This document shows positions 59,783 to 64,000 of a stretch of DNA of 64,000 nucleotides, in pieces (the first letter of the stretch is position 1; each line of letters starts with the position of its first letter). Origin of the DNA: Nocardia albiluteola (GTDB lineage: Bacteria > Actinomycetota > Actinomycetes > Mycobacteriales > Mycobacteriaceae); NCBI RefSeq assembly GCF_018860155.1, contig NZ_JAHKNI010000007.1, forward strand, positions 434,001-498,000, given 5' to 3'. The notes beneath the pieces are model-generated. The model made no database searches, was not told the DNA's origin, and saw only the letters and a list, made by a program, of their open reading frames with translations. The position numbers and the translations under genes are program-made.

Positions 59783-61090
59783 ATGCAGAACTACAGCCGA
59801 TGTGTCATACGAACAGTCCGGAGTTTCTTGTTGAGTACGCCGCAGTCCGAGGTCCGCGCCCGATCGTGCCCGGTCGTTCACGGCTCGCCGATCGATTCCG
59901 ACGAACCGCGAGTGTCGCTGTATTCGCCCGAGTTCGCTGCCGACCCGCACCGCTTCTACAGTGAGATGCGAAGGCAGTACGGATCATTGGCTCCGGTCGA
60001 ACTCGCTCCGGGCGTGCCCGCGACGCTGGTGATCGGCTACCGCGCCGCCGTGCGAATCCTCAACGATCCCGAACATTTCCCGGCCGATCCGCGCACCTGG
60101 CAGGAGACGGTCCCGGCGGACTGCCCGATCCTGCCGCTGCTGGAGTGGCGGCCCATGGCCAGCCGTTGTGCCGGTGCGGAATTCGAGCGGTACCGGCAGG
60201 CCATCACGGCCGGCATCGGGGCCGTGGATCTCTATGCCATGCACGACATCGTGGAGAGCATCGCTACCCGGCTGATCAACGGGTTCTGCGGCACCGGCTC
60301 CGCGGAACTCATCAGCCAGTACGTGTATCCGCTGGCGTTCGAGGTCGTCAACGCTATGCTCGGCTGCCCGCCGGAGATCGGACAGCGGGTCGCCGCGGGA
60401 ACGGCAGCATTACTCGAGGGCGTCGACGCCGAGAAGGGCAATCAGATGCTCGGCCAGGCGCTGATGGACCTGGTGACCCTCAAGCGATCCGAACCGGGCA
60501 ACGACATCGTCACTGTCCTGCAACAGCATTCGGCCGCGCTGGACGATGTCGAGGTGTCGCATCATGTGTCCCAGGTCTACGGCACCGGCATCGAATTCGA
60601 ACTGAATCTGATCGTCAACACCCTGCTGCTGATCCTCACCGACGAGCGCTTCGGCGGCAGTGTCCTGGGCGGGAACCTGTCCTCGCGCGATGCCCTGGAC
60701 GAGGTCTTGTTCAACGACCCGCCGCTGGCGAATCTGCTGATCACCTATCCGCGCCAGCCGATCATCGTCGACGACGTGTGGCTACCGGCGCATCAGCCGG
60801 TCGTCATCAGCATGGCGGGCTGCAATACCGATCCGTCCATCCGGGCCGACGACCTCACCGGCAATCGCTCCCACCTGGCGTGGGGGATCGGCCCGCACGC
60901 CTGCCCCGCGCAGTCGCTGGCCTACCTGGTCGCACAGGATGCCATCGACCAGCTGCTGGACGCGCTGCCCGAAATGGAGCTCGACACCACGAAGGACACG
61001 CCGAGCTGGCGACCGGGTCCGTTCCACCGTGCGTTGACCGCCTTGTCGGTCACTTTCCCGGCGACCCCACCGTTGAACGTGCGGAATTAG
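59783..61090 (+). CDS. Cytochrome P450-like protein with altered ExxR motif
   Basis: About 435 residues. The heme-thiolate loop WGIGPHACPAQSLAYLVAQ keeps the invariant Cys. The I-helix reads GTGIEFELN where the usual A-G-x-E-T is, lacking the threonine for oxygen activation. The K-helix ExxR position reads EVLF, with no arginine in place, as seen in one Streptomyces-type P450 subgroup (DALDEVLWxDPP). It may use a peroxide or carry out an unusual reaction. The start is uncertain: ATG 59783 lacks a ribosome site and shorter starts near 59832 are possible. A KOW-domain gene overlaps its 3' end on the other strand. Confidence 0.8.
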   Translation: MQNYSRCVIRTVRSFLLSTPQSEVRARSCPVVHGSPIDSDEPRVSLYSPEFAADPHRFYSEMRRQYGSLAPVELAPGVPATLVIGYRAAVRILNDPEHFPADPRTWQETVPADCPILPLLEWRPMASRCAGAEFERYRQAITAGIGAVDLYAMHDIVESIATRLINGFCGTGSAELISQYVYPLAFEVVNAMLGCPPEIGQRVAAGTAALLEGVDAEKGNQMLGQALMDLVTLKRSEPGNDIVTVLQQHSAALDDVEVSHHVSQVYGTGIEFELNLIVNTLLLILTDERFGGSVLGGNLSSRDALDEVLFNDPPLANLLITYPRQPIIVDDVWLPAHQPVVISMAGCNTDPSIRADDLTGNRSHLAWGIGPHACPAQSLAYLVAQDAIDQLLDALPEMELDTTKDTPSWRPGPFHRALTALSVTFPATPPLNVRN

Positions 61091-61588
61091 GCCGCGCCGG
61101 CCGGGCAGACTCGTTTCGGCCGCACCGGGCCGGTTGCTTCGGGCCGTCTCGGGGCCGGGGGAGTCGCGGACACGGTGCCTCGTTTCTTCCACCCACTCTC
61201 CAATGCAGTCGATCTCCATACCGGGATCGGCGGCGATGCGGATAGAGACACCCGCCGCTTCGGCGCGTTCCTCCGGGGTCTCGGCCAGGTCCTTCATTGT
61301 GTCGACTCGGATGTAGCTCCCTGCCTGAGTGTCGGATACGACTCGACCGACGACGCCGTAGAACCGGGTTGCTTTCGCGTATTTTGCGATCAATTTCGAG
61401 CGGTCAGGGGCCGCGGTCACGCGCGATCCGGTATCGGCTGAGAGTATGACTCGCACGCTGCGTCCAAACAGCTCGAGGGTGCCCCTGGCGGTCGTCGAGT
61501 CCGCACCTAGTTCATCAATCGTCGCCTCGAGCGTCGTGAATGCTCCGTCGGTAATGACGACCCGGTGACCAACTTGGAATTCGACCAT
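60782..61588 (-). CDS. KOW (NusG C-terminal-like) domain protein, true 3' end uncertain
   Basis: ATG 61588 starts a KOW-type domain: FQVGHRVVITDGAFTTLEATIDELGADSTTARGTLELFGRSVRVILS corresponds to the NusG C-terminal Tudor-like barrel. A second part follows (KYAKATRFYGVVGRVVSDTQAGSYIRVDTMKDLAETPEERAEAAGVSIRIAADPGMEIDCIGEW). The frame then remains open for another 110 codons antisense to the P450 gene; this stretch is arginine/glycine-rich and looks non-coding. The real protein probably ends near 61130-61190, with the stop lost by a small frameshift. It may influence transcription termination, as NusG/LoaP proteins do, or be a remnant. Confidence 0.55.
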   Translation of the reverse strand: MVEFQVGHRVVITDGAFTTLEATIDELGADSTTARGTLELFGRSVRVILSADTGSRVTAAPDRSKLIAKYAKATRFYGVVGRVVSDTQAGSYIRVDTMKDLAETPEERAEAAGVSIRIAADPGMEIDCIGEWVEETRHRVRDSPGPETARSNRPGAAETSLPGRRGLIPHVQRWGRRESDRQGGQRTVERTRSPARRVLRGVELHFGQRVQQLVDGILCDQVGQRLRGAGVRADPPRQVGAIAGEVVGPDGRIGIAARHADDDRLMRR

Positions 61589-61629
61589 GTGTCCGACATT
61601 GCCACATTGCCTGGCGCATTGAGCGGGGA

Positions 61630-61735
61630 CTATCTCCTGCGTCGGGGTTCGGGCGGGTCGTCGGGCAGGGTTCGGATGGCGGCGATGTAGACCATGGCCT
61701 CGTGGTGGTCGTGGCGGGTCTGGTCATACCGCGGC
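61630..61735 (-). mobile_element. IS5-family transposase C-terminal remnant
   Basis: The minus strand reads RYDQTRHDHHEAMVYIAAIRTLPDDPPEPRRRR-stop (stop TAG at 61632-61630), the typical end of actinobacterial IS5-type DDE transposases. Nothing of the rest of the transposase or inverted ends was found. The fragment lies 42 bp upstream of the KOW gene start and 175 bp before the carboxylic acid reductase. Confidence 0.65.
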
Positions 61736-61909
61736 GAGTTCATGCTCGCCGTACGGGTCTACGTGAGCAATTTCACGCCCCAGTCCGAGCGCGCAGAGCG
61801 CGCACAGCGAGCGCCCGGGAATAACTATCCATGCTAAATGGTTGCATCGAACTAGAGCGGTTGGCCTCTCCGGAATTTAATTCTCTTGTACATTGAAGGA
61901 GATTTCGAT

Positions 61910-64000
61910 ATGTCGACTTCTGTCAAGGCTCGAGAAGCACGGCGACAAAATCGATTCGAGAAGTTGATCTCGAGCGACGCGCAACTCGGTTCCGCGCAGC
62001 CCGATCCAGCGATCACCGCCGAACCGGGCGACCCGGACGTATTACTCACCGACGTGATACGCACAGTGCTGAACGGCTATGCCGACCGGCCGGCTCTCGG
62101 CCAGCGCGCCGTCGAATTCGTGACCGGCGCAAACGGGCGCACCGTTGCCGAATTGCAGCCTCGTTTCGACACCCTGACCTACCGCGAGACCTGGTCTCGC
62201 GTCCGGGCCCTCGCCGATGCCCTGGCCGGCAACCCCGTCCAGCCGGGCGACCGCGTGGCGACCCTCGGCTTCACCAGCCTGGACTACGCGATCGTCGACA
62301 TGGCGCTATCGCTGGCCGGAGCCGTCGCCGTTCCGCTGCAGACCAGTGCCCCGGTGCAACAGCTGCACCCGATCCTGGTCGAGACGGAACCGGTTGCGAT
62401 GTTCTCCGCTGTCGACCACCTCGCGGACGCGGTCGAACTCGCACTCACCGCGTACACGCCGAAGCGCCTGGTGGTTTTCGACTACCACCCTCAGGTCGAC
62501 GACCACCGAGAGGCCCTGGCATCGGCCGTCGCCCGCCTGGCGGACCGGCACGTCACGGTCGAGGCGCTCGGCGACGTCATCGAACAGGCCCCCCAGCACA
62601 CCGACGGGCCGCAGATTCCGGGCGGCGACCACGACGCGCTGCGCCTGCTGATCTATACCTCCGGCTCAACGGGGGCGCCGAAGGGCGCGATGTACACCGA
62701 CCGCCTGATGGCCAACTGCTGGCGGGGCTGGTTCAGCCTCGACTCGGACCTGGATCGCAAGCTGCCGGCAATCACATTGAACTTCATGCCGATCAGCCAC
62801 GTGATGGGTCGGGTGATCCTCTATTCCACGCTGGGCTCGGGCGGAACGGCGTACTTCGCCGCCCGCAGTGACTTGTCGACCCTGCTCGAGGATCTCGCGC
62901 TGGTCCGTCCGACGAAGCTGGATCTCGTGCCGCGTATCTGGGAGATGTTGTTCCAGGAGGTGCAGAGCGAAGTCGACCGTCGTTGGAACGGCGGCGACCG
63001 GGAGGCCGTCGAACGGCAGGTCATGGTTGAGCAGCGCGAGAAGCTCATCGGCGGACGCCAGTTCTCGGCGATGACGGGCTCCGCACCCATTTCACCCGAT
63101 CTGCGATCCTGGGTGGAAGAGTTCCTCGACATCCACTTGACGGAGGGCTACGGCTCGACCGAGGACGGCATCATCCTTGTCGACGGCCTGATCCAGCGCC
63201 CGCCGGTGCTCGACTACAAGCTGCTCGACGTTCCCGACCTCGGCTACTTCGCTACCGATAGGCCGCATCCACGCGGCGAATTACTGGTCAGGTCTCCGAA
63301 TCTGATCCCCGGCTACTACAAGCGACCCGAGGTCACCGCCGAACTGTTCGATGCCGAAGGCTGGTACCACACCGGCGACGTGATGGCCGAGATCGGCCAC
63401 GATCAGCTGGCCTACGTGGACCGTCGCAACAACGTGCTGAAGCTCTCGCAGGGCGAGTTCGTCACCGTCTCGAAGCTGGAGGCGGCCTACGGCGGTCACC
63501 CGCTGGTGCGGCAGATCTTCGTATACGGCAACAGCGCCCGGTCGTTCCTGCTCGCGGTGATCGTCCCGACCGGCGATGCACTCGACAGCGTCGGCGGTGA
63601 CGTGGCCGCGGTCAAGCCGCTGCTGCGCGATGCGTTGCAGAGTGTCGCTCGGGAAGCAGGCTTGCAGTCCTACGAGATTCCTCGTGACTTCCTCGTCGAG
63701 ACGACACCGTTCACCTTGGAAAACGGCCTGCTGACCGGCATTCGCAAACTGGCCCGCCCCAAACTCGTGCAGCACTACGGCCCAGCCCTCGAACGGCTCT
63801 ACAGTGATCTGGCCGACGGCCAGACCGAGGTGCTGCGTTCGCTGCGCAAGGACGGTGCGAACCGGCCGACGGTGGACACCGTGATCCGGGCCGCCGGTGC
63901 GCTGCTCGGTGCGGCCACGGCCGAGGTGGCTCCCGACGCAGCGTTCTCTGATCTCGGCGGGGATTCGCTGTCGGCGTTGACCTTTGGCAATCTGCTTCGG
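61910..64000 (+). CDS. car: Carboxylic acid reductase, truncated by window end
   Basis: ATG 61910 follows GAAGGAG (61895-61901). The adenylation domain (about 1-650) has the P-loop YTSGSTGAPKGAMYT and the conserved DYKLLDVPDLGYFATDRPHPRGELLVRSPNLIPGYYKRPEVTAELFD and DRRNNVLKLSQGEFVTVSKLEA segments, almost identical in pattern to Nocardia iowensis CAR. The carrier domain shows GGDSLSAL with the phosphopantetheine serine at about residue 686, just before the window ends. The missing C-terminal reductase domain would release aldehydes with NADPH. The enzyme activates carboxylic acids with ATP and needs a phosphopantetheinyl transferase from elsewhere. Confidence 0.95.
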   Translation, partial: MSTSVKAREARRQNRFEKLISSDAQLGSAQPDPAITAEPGDPDVLLTDVIRTVLNGYADRPALGQRAVEFVTGANGRTVAELQPRFDTLTYRETWSRVRALADALAGNPVQPGDRVATLGFTSLDYAIVDMALSLAGAVAVPLQTSAPVQQLHPILVETEPVAMFSAVDHLADAVELALTAYTPKRLVVFDYHPQVDDHREALASAVARLADRHVTVEALGDVIEQAPQHTDGPQIPGGDHDALRLLIYTSGSTGAPKGAMYTDRLMANCWRGWFSLDSDLDRKLPAITLNFMPISHVMGRVILYSTLGSGGTAYFAARSDLSTLLEDLALVRPTKLDLVPRIWEMLFQEVQSEVDRRWNGGDREAVERQVMVEQREKLIGGRQFSAMTGSAPISPDLRSWVEEFLDIHLTEGYGSTEDGIILVDGLIQRPPVLDYKLLDVPDLGYFATDRPHPRGELLVRSPNLIPGYYKRPEVTAELFDAEGWYHTGDVMAEIGHDQLAYVDRRNNVLKLSQGEFVTVSKLEAAYGGHPLVRQIFVYGNSARSFLLAVIVPTGDALDSVGGDVAAVKPLLRDALQSVAREAGLQSYEIPRDFLVETTPFTLENGLLTGIRKLARPKLVQHYGPALERLYSDLADGQTEVLRSLRKDGANRPTVDTVIRAAGALLGAATAEVAPDAAFSDLGGDSLSALTFGNLLR

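Overview
The window is high-GC actinobacterial DNA. The gene content points to a Nocardia-like member of the Mycobacteriales: a carboxylic acid reductase at the right edge, a wax-ester-synthase-like acyltransferase, paired acyl-CoA dehydrogenases, several F420-type oxidoreductases, a GlnR-type box before an ammonium transporter, and many TetR/MarR/IclR regulators. The genus is inferred from gene types only. No rRNA, convincing tRNA, CRISPR array or complete mobile element was seen.

Layout. 0-9.3 kb: the end of an amidohydrolase, a broken ECF sigma factor, a beta-glucosidase-like GH3 enzyme, a Tat-exported ceramidase behind a perfect 26-bp palindrome, and small metabolic genes (deazaflavin oxidoreductase, universal stress protein, gluconokinase, dienelactone-hydrolase lipoprotein). 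9.3-15.8 kb: nitrogen and transport genes (Amt with a GlnR box, MarR plus DHA2 efflux pump, amino-acid permease, LysE exporter) and a secreted SapA-like protein. 15.8-24.8 kb: lipid genes (two acyl-CoA dehydrogenases with a divergent TetR, a WS/DGAT-like protein) and a MarR/MFS pair. The MarR gene tail has been copied into a 107-bp tandem repeat. 24.8-28.1 kb: a KimA-type potassium transporter and an LLM-class oxidoreductase.

About 28.1-41 kb is an accessory region with lower GC and many broken genes: an orphan DUF1851 immunity-like gene, SDR, HTH and CysS-type fragments, a bifunctional glucosylglycerol-phosphate synthase/phosphatase with a divergent PfkB sugar kinase, a frameshifted RCC1-repeat protein, an orphan acidic protein, and at 35856-36287 (minus strand) a gene for a complete eukaryotic-type ADF/cofilin. 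The last is the most striking item: a 143-residue actin-depolymerising-factor domain with the N-terminal serine, the W-S-P-D segment and the KSKM-Y-ASSK actin-binding helix intact. No actin gene was seen in the window, so a host-directed role or an unknown bacterial filament partner is possible.

From 41 kb the layout becomes orderly again: an SDR/XRE divergent pair (the XRE gene frameshifted at a C7 tract), a 3-oxoacid CoA-transferase with a divergent IclR regulator, a carbohydrate ABC importer without its own ATPase, and a five-gene molybdenum-hydroxylase operon (FAD subunit, fused 2Fe-2S/Mo subunit, double-ABM membrane protein, unknown protein, nucleoside deaminase) behind a GntR-type palindrome. 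Then come an OafA-type acyltransferase with SGNH domain, an APH-like kinase, a divergent cytochrome P450, a KOW-domain protein, an IS5 transposase remnant, and the first two thirds of a carboxylic acid reductase cut by the window end.
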